From assembly GCA_021234155.1 (NCBI GenBank), contig JAJEKV010000066.1, positions 4,428,537 to 4,492,536 on the forward strand: 64,000 nt of DNA. Reading direction: 5' to 3'. Shown here piece by piece: positions 46,485 to 57,915 of this stretch. The position numbers and the translations under genes are program-made. How positions within the stretch are numbered: the stretch's first letter is position 1; each line of letters begins with the position of its first letter. The stretch is from Isoetes taiwanensis. Lineage: Eukaryota > Streptophyta > Lycopodiopsida > Isoetales > Isoetaceae. The notes under the pieces were generated by a model that made no database searches, had not been told where the DNA came from, and saw only the letters and a list, made by a program, of their open reading frames with translations.

Positions 46485-47275
46485 GAAAAGGAGAAAGTGC
46501 TACTTTGGCACAAAAGGTATGGTCACGCTTAATGTTCAAGCTTTAAAAATAATGCAAATGGAAGAACATGGTTCATGGCATGAAGATAACTATGAAGGCA
46601 GGCCTGAATCTTTGTGAAGGATGTATCCTTGGTAAGCACCCTCATGAGATCATTTGCAAGTGTAGGCAAAGCAGAGCTAAGCAAGGCCGGAGCTTGTCCA
46701 CTCGTGATCTTTGTGGGCCAACAGAGGTGTCCGTGACGCCTTGGTAAGGCAAGATATATTTCATCACATTTATTGATGATTTTAGTCGGAAAACAATTGT
46801 CTATTTTCTAACCAAGAAAAATGATGCTCTTTGAGGCTTTTTAAATTGTATAAAGCATGTGTAGAAAATCGATTGTGGAGGAAAAATCAAGCAATTGGCG
46901 CGACCGATGGTGGTGGAGAGTATCTTAGTGATCTCTTCCATGATACATGTGATCGTGCGGGGATTCAGCATCAATGCACAACGAGGGCTACTTCTCAACA
47001 AAAACGGTAAGTTGCGGAAAGGAAGAATCGCGACTTTGTGCAATGCGGCAAGAAGTATGCTTGTTGAAAGTCATTTGCCAAAGTATTTTTGGGCTGATGC
47101 AATTGCTGCAGCAGTTCATGTGCAAAACAGATTGACCACAGTTGCCTTGGATAATGAGATGACTCCAGAAGAAGCTTGGTCTGGAGAGAAACCGAATGTT
47201 TCTCATTTGCGCACATTTGGATGTACTGCTTATGTACATGTTCCCGAAAGCATTTCTTGCAGAAAAATTTGATGC
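46485..47275 (+). pseudogene. copia integrase region
   Basis: The HHCC zinc part is visible as WHKRYGH (about 46508) and LCEGCILGKHPHE (about 46610). The core shows DLCGP (first Asp, about 46708) and ATDGGGEYLSDLF (second Asp, about 46900). Where the catalytic Glu is expected (NGVAERKNR in relatives) the sequence reads NGKLRKGRI, so that Glu seems lost. LPKYFWADAIAAAVHVQNRL and HLRTFGCTAYVHVP close the conserved block. Several frameshifts and stops are present. Confidence 0.8.
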
Positions 47276-47685
47276 CCGTGAGCACCAAAAGCACTTTCAT
47301 TGGCTATGCACCTAATCATAAAGCATACTTGTTGTGGGATCAATAGTGGAAAAAGGTATACACCAGCTCAGAAGTAGTTTTTGATGAGTCAAATTCTATG
47401 CGTATTGATCCACTTGCAGATGGAAACTTCATTCAAGACAAATATCTTGTTCTTGATGATCCTCCACTCGTTGAGCTTCAAGATTTGAGGCTGGACCAGC
47501 AGCAAGATGTGCCTTTACCAGTGGATATGCAACAACCCATCAATGACGCATCCACCTCATAATCAAGTTCTTCCCGATCCTCGGCTCATTGGAATGCCCC
47601 TCCTCCCGATCAACCGCTGCCACCACGAGAGTAGAACCTACCTCGTGAAAGTTCTTGAAAATGTTGAACTTAGTTTGGTTGAATG
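47276..47685 (+). pseudogene. copia integrase-RT linker
   Basis: A decayed linker with stops. Words such as KHTCCGIN and KRYTPAQK fit the stretch after integrase in copia polyproteins (K.YLLWD...K.Y..S..V.F.E). No domain is expected here. Confidence 0.55.
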
Positions 47686-47689
47686 GTGT

Positions 47690-48187
47690 TGCTTGGCAAA
47701 GGCAAGGTGAACCAAAGAAGCATTGAGGAAGCATGGGCTTCCTCCGAAGCCCACATTGGAAACGGGCAGTGAGGTAGAGCTCGCGATCCATGGATGCAAA
47801 CCAGGTATGGGAACTTGCTGATTTGCCCATTGGGCGCAGCAATGGATTGCAAATGGCTATTCACGAAAAAGTACAAGGCTGATGGCAGCCTTGACAAGTA
47901 TATAAAGCTAGGCTAGTTGCTCCCGGTTTTGACCAAGTCAAAGGTCTTGATTATGATGAGACATTTTCACCAATCGTGAGAATGAATAGATTGCGTGTTT
48001 TGCTTGCCTTGGGAGCCAAATTGGATTGGGAAATTCATCAAATGGATGTGGATACGGCATTTATGAATCAAGCTCTTCTTGAAGACATCTATATGCTGCA
48101 ACCTCCAGGTTTTGAAGTACCCGGCCAGGAAAACAAGGTATGTAAACTCCGGAAGGCCATTTATGGCTTAAAAGCAGCACATCAATG
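47690..48187 (+). pseudogene. copia reverse transcriptase, N-terminal part only
   Basis: A decayed start (LPIGRSN-like, DCKWLFTKKYKADGSLDKY) leads into an open block at 47880-48187. That block has KARLVAPGFDQVKGLDYDET, FSPIVRMNRLRVLLALGAK and QMDVDTAFMNQALLEDIYM, with the conserved RT Asp in QMDVDTAF, then QPPGFEVPG and LRKAIYGLK. The sequence stops before YVDD. A stop codon follows HQ at 48186. Confidence 0.85.
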
Positions 48188-48711
48188 AGCTCAAACTGCA
48201 AGACCTAATCATATGTGACTGTCAACTGTGTTAGGAGCCATCCACGGGCCAAGAACCAGCAAGCTATAAAGTTGGACTAGAAATATAAGAGCACAATATT
48301 AAAGAGATAATCCATGAGGATCCTCGGAAGCCACGGGGCTACGCCGAGATAAGAAAATATAGGCTCGACCCAGGGGGGGCTTCCCCTTGATGCCCTCCGA
48401 AGCACCAAAGTGCTCTACTGAAAAAATGCAAGCCCATCGACCAACATTAAGCTTAAAAGTAAAACCCATATAGCGTAGTAAGAGGTGGGAGGGGGGAACT
48501 CAGACAACAACAAGATTCAGCTCGAGGAAACGCCGATGAGCAATGCGTGAAGACACAAGGCTTTTATGCGAACGGTCAAAGAAAGCTTTGCTTATAGGTG
48601 CTTGTGCCAAAGCAAAAGAAAGCTTGGGTCTAAAAAGATAGTGGCGTTAAAATCGGGCATCCTATCCTTAGAATGATGGTTCTCTTCTATATAAAAAGAG
48701 AACCATAGCAT
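48188..48711 (+). mobile_element. Helentron-like element C1, right part only
   Basis: The right about 270 bp matches 56016-56286. It includes AAAACCCATATAGCG, GATTCAGCTCGAGGAAACGC then CGATGAG, an inverted-repeat copy TATCCTTAGA (48663-48672) and a hairpin with 11-bp stem ATGGTTCTCTT/AAGAGAACCAT (48676-48706), and it ends AGCAT. The left border is the broken end of the copia element, so the left part of C1 is missing or displaced. Non-coding. Confidence 0.6.
48663..48711 (+). promoter_or_regulatory. Right-end ATIR and terminal hairpin of C1
   Basis: TATCCTTAGA is the near-inverse of the left end TCTAGGGAAA. It is followed after ATG by an 11-bp stem with a 9-nt AT-rich loop. Confidence 0.65.
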
Positions 48712-49103
48712 TCTAGGGAAAGGTCCTTATGCACAAATATCATCATCCTGACACAAAGAGGAATCTCCTCAAACCCCATCATAAATTGAGACCACGCTAG
48801 AGACCAGAAGGCTTAACTTGATGCCGAAAAAAAAATGCAACAATCATGAGACGAGACAGATGCCAATGCAAAATAGAGGGAAGGGGCCCAAGAAACCCGC
48901 AGATAAGGCAAAGAAGGCAAAATATCGAACATAAACAACAACTATGGCCACCACCAAAGCACATGAAATCAAACTCTAGAACCAATGTACCAACAAACTA
49001 CGAGGAGAATCTATGGAAGTAAGAACAAAAAATACCTAACACAGATCATTCATGCATAACATACTCAAGTTTTAACTTTCATGAAGACAATGCAAACCCC
49101 ATA

Positions 49104-50500
49104 ATAACTAGTTATGGAAAGCCGCTAGGTTAGTGGGCATAAGTACGTTGTTAAGTAGGTAGTTATGAAATTGTATATATATGCACAATACTTTTCTATA
49201 TTGAAAAGGAAGCCAACACAAAGTAAGTTGCATATAATTTGAAGTAGTTCGAAGATTGGTTGTGTTACATAAGTTACATATCAATTTGATCTTCTTGTTC
49301 ATCGTTCCTATAGTGGTTTATTTTGTTCAAATATCATTGCAATACATGGCTTTTTCAACCTATTGATGATAATATGAACCTATACTAATATTTGTGACAC
49401 AACACTTGCACAGTTTCTATGGTCCAAGTTTGACCAGTACGTTAAGCAATATACAACATGTAAGTTTTTGAATTCTACAGATACATTCTATTACATAGAC
49501 ATGGGAATCTGGCAAGCAATTATTCTCTTTCTTCAATGCAGTCTATGCAACGGAGAGGCTTAGGAGACATCAAATGCGAAAGCAACAAAATTGCGGTGTT
49601 ACAAAAAGAAACCATGGGATTTAGGTTCACGCTTGAACGACATTTTGTATTAGTTGCTCAATGATATATATTGAAGAACGGAATATCGTTTTATTTTGTT
49701 GAATTGAATTGAATGTTATCTAGATACTTTTCAAGCGATCGCGGATCCTCATTATTGTGGACATGTATGCACCTCTTATTAGTGGCCGTGATATCTAACA
49801 AAGTGAATGAAACATTTATGCTTTTAAGATTGATATGGTACCTACAAAGATTACAATACTTGTATTGTGGTGTTTTGTTGATATGTTGCGTAGATAAAGA
49901 TTAATTAGGAGCAACTTGTACTTGTATATAAAGGAATGTCATTTATTCTCATGAGTCAATGGCTTTAAGAAGTGTGAGTCCCATAATAAAAAAGTTGTCT
50001 AGTTGATTTAAGTTTGACAATTTGGCTAGCACAACCATCACTGGCATTTCCTAAATGTTCAAACATAAGTGTTGATAGTTGTTGCATGTTTTAGTGGAAA
50101 AAAGGCATCTACGATACAATGACAAAGTTACTAGATGCAAGACTGGAAAAATCGATGGTGTGGTGATTCCCGTTACCCTACTATGCATGAAACCTAAGGG
50201 CAAAACAGCTTATTAAGCCATATGCTATGCCACGGTAGCATCATTTGTTGTTGTGGTTGGTTTCCCAAGGACATGTGGTGCATGGTTATAGCATTAAGAT
50301 TCGGTTGTATGAATTTCTAACATCATCATTATCGCCCATTATACATCGCCATTTAGAAATTGAAAGTATCTCTTAAAGCTAGTCTTTTATGAATAAGGAG
50401 TTGAATAAGATTAAAGTTAGCAAAGAAATATTAAATCTATGCACCAGTTGCTTACATCTTGAGTATACCTAGTTGATAGTGACTGTGACCTTGGCGGTTG
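49104..50500. other. No gene recognised (inside C2)
   Basis: AT-rich, T-leaning sequence, unlike the purine-rich start of C2. The frame at 49713-49904 has no recognisable domain. Confidence 0.4.
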
Positions 50501-50505
50501 ATGGT

Positions 50506-50612
50506 GCTCAATTTCTATCAGGAAAACATGGCAATTAGTAGCCTAGCCATTATTCTAAGTGCTCTCAATTTCTATCAGAAAACATGGCAATTAAGTAGCC
50601 TAGCACATTCAA
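50506..50612 (+). repeat. Tandem duplication, unit about 60 bp
   Basis: GCTCAATTTCTATCAG, GAAAACATGGCAATTA and GTAGCCTAGC occur twice, at about 50506 and 50564. Confidence 0.75.
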
Positions 50613-51587
50613 GCCGCCGATGTTCTCCCAAGAACTAATAGGTCAGACAAAAATCATACCATGCATTGGTGAGCTTCATCTTGTGAATGCCGGAAATTCT
50701 TCACATAAGACATTTTCTTTGAATGAAACTAATTTTTCTAGGTCGCCTTCATATCTAGAATATAACTTTTATTTGAGAAGCACTTGGATCTGCAAAGAAT
50801 AAGGTTAGGATGCAATAAGGTTCGGATACACAACGGTGTGCATCATGTCTAGTAGCTAATTAGAGCAGAAAGCAACCTTTGTTATATAAACTTCCTTTGG
50901 TCCAAAAATGTTTATCTTATGTTTTTCAACGAGATCAAGCGCAGAAAGTGATTCCAATGGAGAGCGATACCAATAGATGTGGTTTCTTGATGCGATGTGA
51001 GAAATATATTGTGAAAGTAAAAAAGAAATAAAAAAAATTGTGGCAAGAAGACAATTGTAAGATAGCAATGGTAATATGTGACGTTGGTTAGGATATTGTG
51101 GATGTGGACTGTCACATGAGTCGGCCATTCTACATAAAGTTCTAGTAGCAATTATGAAAATAGTTGAGAATGAACATTTAATACCTCTTATTGAGGCATG
51201 CATAAGAAAAAATACTACGATCTTTGTCTACCCTATGTTCCGTGTTCCTTCTCCATAAAACTTGAATGTAGCTTGCATATGCCATTGCTTGCAAAGTGGA
51301 ACCAAAGGAGTTGTACCATTGGTGCATCGTCGGTTATATAATAAAATAAAGATAGAAAAAAAGAATAAAGGTGCAAAGATGATAGCTTCTGGTCAACATT
51401 GTAGAAAAAGGACATACCAAGCTCAAACATTGATTCATCTAACGTCGTGTTCTATAGAATATGTACCCAACATAACAAATAATATACGAATAATTCCAAA
51501 GACTAAATATCCGAACACCATTTCAAAGAAAGTAGCCTTCTTCTTTTTATTGGGCGAATCATATTTAAGGAGTCCAAACGCATTGAT
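50613..51587. other. No gene recognised (inside C2)
   Basis: Short frames on both strands have no recognisable domain. Confidence 0.4.
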
Positions 51588-51678
51588 TGAATAGAATAGA
51601 ATAGAATAGAATAGAATAGAATAGAATAGAATAGAATAGAATAGAATAGAATAGAATAGAATAGAATAGAATAGAATA
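51588..51678. repeat. (GAATA)n microsatellite, about 18 units
   Basis: A pure pentanucleotide run, TATTC on the minus strand. On that strand it directly follows a LINE-type 3' end (51679-51706). Confidence 0.95.
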
Positions 51679-51706
51679 TGATTTTATCGTCCACGGAGCT
51701 AGAGGA
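51679..51706 (-). mobile_element. LINE/SINE 3'-end fragment with (TATTC)n tail
   Basis: On the minus strand CCTCTAGCTCCGTGGACG then ATAAAATC precedes the microsatellite. The LINE at 61725-61756 ends CCTCTGGCCTCCGTGGACG then TTAAAATAAAC. How far the element extends past 51706 is not clear. Confidence 0.6.
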
Positions 51707-51767
51707 AAGAATTAAGACTCACCTTTCCAGGTTTTATGAGAAAAACAATAAGATATGCTGCACATCA

Positions 51768-51915
51768 ACCATATGGTATCCCCGATGCAAATGGCAACCT
51801 CAAACTCAAAATTTGTTGGCTCCAAAAATATGCATTGAATCCCCTGCAAAAACCCATTTATTTGCCTAAAGATCATGCTGATACAAAATATCTCGCAGAA
51901 ATTGAAGAAAATAAG
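51768..51915 (+). repeat. Direct repeat pair, copy 1 (copy 2 at 52190-52340)
   Basis: Both copies share GCAAATGGCAACCTCAAACT, AAAATTTGTTGGCTCC and TGCCTAAAGATCATGCTGAT then ACRAAA. Both keep an open frame around PKDHADTK, but the two frames differ upstream. The source is not recognised; it could be an exon-like segment duplicated in place. Confidence 0.65.
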
Positions 51916-52189
51916 AACGTTATATAACTACAACAACAGAGATATTCTGGTTGCCTAAGAATTTTGATCGAGCTTCAATGTTCGATTAATAGATCATGGA
52001 TATTCTTCGCTTCAAGAAGCAAAACGTATCACAAATTTGTCTATTTTGCAATATATAAAAAAGCAAATGATTAGAGATACAACAATTGAAGTGATTTGAT
52101 TAAATCCTTACCTCACATTGGTAGCTAAGCTTCTAGCAGATGAATATGATTTATTTTCTTTTTGGAGGAAAGGAGTAAACATCTGCCGT

Positions 52190-52340
52190 ATGGTACCACC
52201 AATGCAAATGGCAACCTCAAACTCAAAATTTGTTGGCTCCATCCTTAGCTACTTGGCCTCAATCCCTGTGTACCCATTTCTGCTGCCTAAAGATCATGCT
52301 GATACGAAACATCCGGCATAAACTGAAGAGAATAAGAAAT
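52190..52340 (+). repeat. Direct repeat pair, copy 2
   Basis: See copy 1. The middle differs by substitutions and indels, while both ends stay close to identical. Confidence 0.65.
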
Positions 52341-53540
52341 GAGAATATATGACAAAAGCAAAATCCAAATCAAAAATGACATGAGAAGTTCATAGTATGA
52401 GAAGAAGGGCGAAAAGATGTGCATATCGACACTTCTATACCCCCGTGAAAATTGCCTTTGGTAGCTTCATTAAGCCCAAAATATGACATATTTAGATATG
52501 AAGCAGGTTGTTGCTCCAACTTTATGTCCCTTGGACAGACATAAGACTCATTTTTTAGCAAAGAAATAGCAAGGCCTTAGAACCAGAAATGTGACGTAGA
52601 ACCGCCATCATCACGTGGAAATTGAAAAAGGCCTTAGATGATGACAGAGGAGTTACCACCTTACAAAACGTGGAAGATATCCAAATTGTCGTGGGATAGA
52701 GAGATGTCCACCAACCCATTTTGGGTTATTCTAATGGATTAGAAAGAATGAAGGTAGAACAATATATGCACCATGGTTATCTTGTATGGCTCTTCTCTAC
52801 AACTGGATTCAACGCTTACAAAATAGAATCTCAAAAGCTCAATCAAATAAAAGCCTACTTAGATAACTTGTATGGATAGATGGAGAAAACTGCACATTTT
52901 TTCTTGTTCACATCTACATGAGAAACACCTCGAGGTATCGGTCAAGGCCCACAAAGAACTCAGCCAAAATAGAAGGATCTCCCAACTTTGATCTGTGCCA
53001 CTTGATACCAGAGATGTGGCATCGGCCTCCACAATCTTCTTTCTATGTATGTTCTAATCTAGCTCTATCTTTCCAAACAGTGAGCGTAATCAAAATCTAG
53101 GATGAGTGAGTTTTAGATATAAATCTAAAAGAACTTTTGCTAAAAAGCATTCTGACATTGTTATGGTCTCCGCTTAACGTGATGTAAATACGCTTATAAA
53201 TATTTTTCTTACTATATTTGCTTCAAAAAGGAGTCACACTCAAAGCATACAACCATATAATAGGCCAGCTACTCAAAGGTGAGCTACATTTCTCTTTTAG
53301 TAGACTCACCATCTATTATATGTGAACTCCATCATCTACCACTTATTGTAGATTGCACCTTGACAATTCTAGGCAACCAACTGTCTTAATACAATCTACG
53401 TGAATTCAGAATAACAGGCATAATCGTTACAAAAAATGCAAGGTAGCAATAATATGATAAACAAAAAGAAAGTTGGCACGCAAAGAATCTAATGTACCTG
53501 CATCGCATTCAGGTCTAGCAATTATTAAAAATGACAGAAC
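52341..53540. other. No gene recognised (inside C2)
   Basis: No supported gene. The frame at 52918-53100 has no recognisable domain. Confidence 0.4.
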
Positions 53541-54063
53541 AACGCACTAGTTTATAAACTGGAGGAGGAACAAGAGCAGGGGTAGAAATTGAAGTATGAA
53601 CTGGAACAGGAATATGGATAAAAGCAGGTGCACACTCGTGATCGAGACAAAGAACTACATCAAGAGCATGATCTAAAATAGGGGACACATCAAGACACAA
53701 AGACAAACTGGAGGTAGAACCAGAGCTCAAGTTTGAATCCAAGACTGAGCAAGCAGTCGGGCCTAAGGTCTTTGCAACATTAAGAAGATCAGGAACTAGA
53801 ACTAGATCAAGAGCTAGAACTGGGACTGGGTCTGGGTGTGGAAGGGGAATTGGAACTGGATGTGAAACTGCAAGCTGACCATCCAACTGCACTTGTCTCT
53901 ACTCAGCATTAGGCTGCACAACAGTCCTCTTCAACACGGGATAACGCTGATAGAATGATGTTGCAATCTTCTCTACCTCTTGCATAATACTTGCCAATTG
54001 ATTCTCCATTATGGAAGAAAATTCTTGGACTGGCTCGAACCGAATTGAGATTCTGCTTCAAAC
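53541..54063 (-). pseudogene. gag-like region of a small LTR element, copy 1
   Basis: On the minus strand, just after the LTR, an ATG near 54008 begins MENQLASIMQEVEKIATSFY. The frame reaches a stop (TAG) near 53900, then stays open through a Pro/Val/Leu-rich stretch (VPIPLPHPDPVPVLALDLVL) to about 53560. The same stop is present in the copy at 62600-63003. I recognise no protease, RT or integrase. The start resembles a short gag leader; the family is not identified. Confidence 0.5.
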
Positions 54064-54597
54064 TGTCACGAGCCTACGGGCTAGATACAAGGAAGTGCAA
54101 AAGAAAATACATATATAAACTAGAATCAATGTAACAAGAATAATATGTACAATGGGAAGAAGGGCAAAGCAATAATACCACGAACAAGAAGGCTCGAGAT
54201 CAATCGACAAGATCTAGAACTAGAACAAGATAAGAAGAACAAAATACATGAGAAGGCCGAATGGCGGCGTTGAAGCAAAAGGGTCCCGCCATCCTCGAAT
54301 GTCTCCACATATAGTGCCATATTGCATGAACTCAATAGTGGATGGTCGCCACTTAGAATAAGTGAATGTGGGCCACTTGGCGAGCATGAGGGACGCCACT
54401 TAGCATAGGTGCATGAATGGTCCTTGATGTACATAGAGAAGACATTTGTCATGATCTATGCTCATGGCAATAGTGCATTTGGAAAGAGTCGACGACTTGC
54501 AACCAACACCTTGTTGGTTCAAAACCCATCTCCAACATATTACTTTTTGCCTATGTGTGGCGACCATCTTAATTATTATACCGCATGGTAGTCCACA
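54064..54597 (-). repeat. LTR of a small non-autonomous LTR element, copy 1 (534 bp)
   Basis: On the plus strand it runs from TGTCACGAGCC to GTAGTCCACA, so it has TG...CA ends on either strand. It matches 61853-62324 along its length, with about 60 bp missing from that copy. The next bases on the outer side are GTAGA (54598-54602). The internal side carries the gag-like region, which makes this the 5' LTR of a minus-strand element. Confidence 0.7.
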
Positions 54598-56015
54598 GTA
54601 GATATTTCTATGGAAGGAAAAATCCATGCTTCAATGGGTAGACTTCCCCAACTCCATGTGCAATTTCAAGCTAAGCAGAAATCGACAATCATGCTACAAC
54701 CACATGATTCAAACAACAAGGCTGAGATCTGAGGAGGAGATTATAATGATAATCTGCAGTCAATTATCATGATAATCTTATGTGTCAATTTGTTCTACCT
54801 TCTAAACTCAGAGGTTGCCAATGGCTCGATTCTAATAATTTTCAAGACATGTGGTTTAAAGGGAAATAATGGACTCACTTGTCTTGTGACATAATCCAAA
54901 GCGATATCAAGCTCGCATTTGACCTCCACTTGCATCTACAACTCGATAATAATCCGTTTCATCTTTTCATTTCACTCCAATTCTCATAAGAAGTCATTTT
55001 CCACTCTCTTCTAAACCATGTCTGCACTACAATAAATAGATGTTAGACAAGGGAGTACCAAACAACGAAAGCAATACCGCAGCCTCCATAGTCAATGGAT
55101 CATCTTTTAATATTGCATTCACTCTTTGTCCTTGTCAAAGCAATTACAAACAACTTTTTCCCGGGCATCAAATATGATGAGGGGGATTGCGCTAACCAAT
55201 CTTCCCATTTTGAGCGCTCTAGGATTATTCATCCAAATTCCCTATTTAATCTACCAAAATGACTGCATTCTAAAAGAGAGAAACGAGATATATTTCAAGC
55301 ATACCATTGGGAGTTGAATTCGTCTCTTCAACAACAATTTGTTCATCTGCAAGAATGCCTCCTCACGCACATCATATATGGGTCCTCCAAAAACCTAAAA
55401 CCTATCCACATCTCAAGCTCAAGCCCAAAAGCCATCTTTCCAGAATATTCTATCATATACCATGAATAAATCTAGGCCTTCAAAACGTCATTTCCCCTCC
55501 ATCCCAAGGGTTGACCCCTAAGGGCAATCCAAAAAGAAAATTCTCTCTCAAAGATTACTTGTTCTATTCTCTTCCATTCTCAATTTTCTCAAAGAACCGA
55601 TATCACCTATCTTGTACCCTAATTAACAAGTCCTCTTTCAACCAAAACATCGCCGTAGTTGCATCTATGCCTCTCCTGCGATCCATCTGCTTCTTTCTCG
55701 TTTTTTAAGTTATGCATTCTGCCGCCCTTCACAATAAAATTGATTTTTTGATAGAATCATTGCTCAGAACCCTAATTGCAGATTTGAGCCCGATTCCTGC
55801 CCGGTAGATTGAGGAAAACAAGCAAGACCAGCTGCTCATTTGATATCGTTTCATATTCTTAAGATTGATACCATATCATCTTGGTATACGACAATTTTAA
55901 AGAGATATGAGCAGATCTACGTCAAACGCTAGGAGCACTCTCACAAAAATTAGAGACAATTCGGACCTTCCACTTCTTCATCTCCATTGATTGATTTGCG
56001 GCGATATCCGCCATC
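54598..56015. other. No gene recognised (inside C2)
   Basis: The plus strand is C- and T-rich in parts (55360-55720). Frames at 55126-55317 and 55511-55708 have no recognisable domain. Confidence 0.4.
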
Positions 56016-56237
56016 CACCAACATTAAACAAAAAAGTAAAACCCATATAGCGAGTAAGAGGTGGAGGGGGGGAAATGTGTACAACAACAAGATTCACTCG
56101 AGGAAGCGCCGATGAGCAATGCGAGAAAAACACAAGGCTTTTATGGAAGAACGGGTCAAAGAAAGCTTGCGCTTATAGCGAGCTTGTGCCAAAAGAAAGC
56201 TTGGGTCTAAAAAGAGTCTGGCGTAAAGCGGCATCAC

Positions 56238-56286
56238 TATCCCTAGAATGATGGTTCTCTTCTATTTTAAAACAGAACCATAGCAT
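56238..56286 (+). promoter_or_regulatory. Right-end ATIR and terminal hairpin of C2
   Basis: TATCCCTAGA (56238-56247), then stem ATGGTTCT (56251-56258), a 15-nt AT-rich loop, AGAACCAT (56274-56281) and AGCAT. The stem is shorter than in C1. Confidence 0.65.
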
Positions 56287-57715
56287 TCTAGGGAAAGGTC
56301 CTTGTGCACAAATATCATCATCCGACACAAAAGGAATCTCCCTCAAACCCCATCATAAATTGAGACCACGAGACTGTAAAGGAGGCAACTTGATGCCAGG
56401 AAAAAATGCAACAATCATGAGACGAGCGGGATGCCAATGCAAATAGAGGGAAGGGGCCCAAGAAACCCGGGGACAACGTGAATGCATAAGGCAAAGAAGG
56501 CAAAATATCGAACATAAACAACAACTATGGCCACCACCAAAGCACATGAAATCAAAACTCTAGAACCAATGTACCAACAAACTACAGAGAATACCTAATG
56601 ACAAGACGCTATGGAAGTAAGAACAAAAATACCTAACCTGTATCATTCATGCATAACATACTCAAGCGAACTTTCATGAAGACAATGCAAACCCCATAAT
56701 AATAAATAAGAAAGATCAAAACTATGCACCATGGATTGCATAAAAGGTGAAGACATGAAGACGACATAGTTAACAAGCTAAAACAAGTACACAGGACCAA
56801 AATTGAAAAATCAGCGTACCGGCTGACAAACTACTGGGGAATACTATAATGAAACAACATCCACGACAAACAAGGACAAAAAAGCCTAAACATATACCCT
56901 ACATGCATAACCAGTCCAAGCAAACTTTCAAATGTAGAAACAACATAACCCACAGGAACAAGACAATAGGGACCCCAAGATACAAGAATAAAAAAGTTTC
57001 ATAAGGTGACAAAACAATTATGCAATTGAGAACACTGGTAGACGATGCCACAGAGTCAACGAGGATGGGGTCAATGCCAAGATGAGGAATGGATGAAGAA
57101 AAGCGGGTGCAACTGAAACAAGAACAAAAGACCATATAAGAAAGCAAGACAACTTACCACAGGCTCTACTACAACATGCCCGAATGTGCGATGATGCAAT
57201 CACGATTTGAAATTTAAAATGTAGGCCAAAAAGGGGAATGTCGTATGAACATTATGCAGGATGGACGTATGCCAAACAACTCTTCCAGTTCGTAAGGGGT
57301 CAACATAGAAAAGGCATGATGACTGGATCAACAAGGCAAGAAGAACTACATCGAGTCCAGAGGTAGACAAAAGAGAACTCAAGACAATGGCAGAGCAAAG
57401 ATATCTCTCAAGGGATAAAATGGAAAAAAGAGGAAAGGAACAAGCATGGGGTGAAAAAAGACAAACATGAGATCAAAATAAAATGGATAGAAAAAGGGAT
57501 CGAGAATAGAGGAACAGAACAAAACGAGACAAAGTGGCCAAGGACACAAAATGAAAATAGCTAAAGGCCATCAAAGGCACCAACGAGACACTAAGAATCT
57601 ATGATAAAGAGCGAGCATAGGCCCTCATAAGGGCATCCATGAGAACCACTGAGAACATAAGACCACATATGGAGTAAAATAAGAAATAGAGCAATAACAA
57701 CAAATATCAAGGACT
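56287..57715 (+). mobile_element. Helentron-like element C3, left part
   Basis: Left end TCTAGGGAAAGGTCC. The first about 420 bp match C2 (48712-49103). The plus strand is A- and G-rich throughout, as in B1 and B2. The gypsy fragment begins at about 57715. No right end is seen before the end of the window. Non-coding. Confidence 0.55.
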
Positions 57716-57870
57716 AAAATAAAAGAATTATGCATCTTCCAAGTATCGGGCAATTCCAACCTGTAAACATTATCATTTATCTTTTCAATGATCCTAAAAG
57801 GTCCATAAAACCTGGTAAGAAGCTTGTGCTTTTTCTTCGAAAAAGCACGTCTTTCCATAATGATTGAATG
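57716..57870 (-). pseudogene. gypsy integrase C-terminal part
   Basis: KKKHKLLTRFYGPFRIIEKI and VYRLELPDTWKMHNSF match the usual KL..R..GPF.I...I....Y.L.LP....IH..FH block after the integrase core. Homology ends soon after HNSF, where the reading runs into unrelated sequence. No chromodomain is seen. Confidence 0.75.
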
Positions 57871-57915
57871 AATACCCGGTCATCCACTTGATATAGAACC
57901 TGTTTTGCGTTTCTG

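Larger units (their letters stand above)
44766..48187 (+). mobile_element. Ty1/copia retrotransposon, 3'-truncated and decayed
   Basis: The order is 5' LTR, primer-binding site, gag, protease, integrase and the start of RT, which is the Ty1/copia order (integrase before RT). It stops inside RT just after the IYGLKAAHQ word (normally IYGLKQ.PR.W). The RT catalytic YVDD, RNase H and 3' LTR are missing, and unrelated family C sequence follows. Stops and frameshifts occur throughout. The flank before the LTR, cccaa, would be half of a 5-bp target duplication; the other half is lost. Confidence 0.9.
48712..56286 (+). mobile_element. Helentron-like unit C2 (about 7.6 kb, with nested insertions)
   Basis: The left end TCTAGGGAAAGGTCC follows C1 directly. 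The right end at 56286 has TATCCCTAGA and hairpin ATGGTTCT/AGAACCAT and is followed by another left end (C3). The first about 390 bp match the first about 420 bp of C3. Inside lie a LINE/SINE 3' end with (GAATA)n, a small LTR element piece and unrecognised sequence. Calling the whole span one unit rests on the two borders only. Confidence 0.5.
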
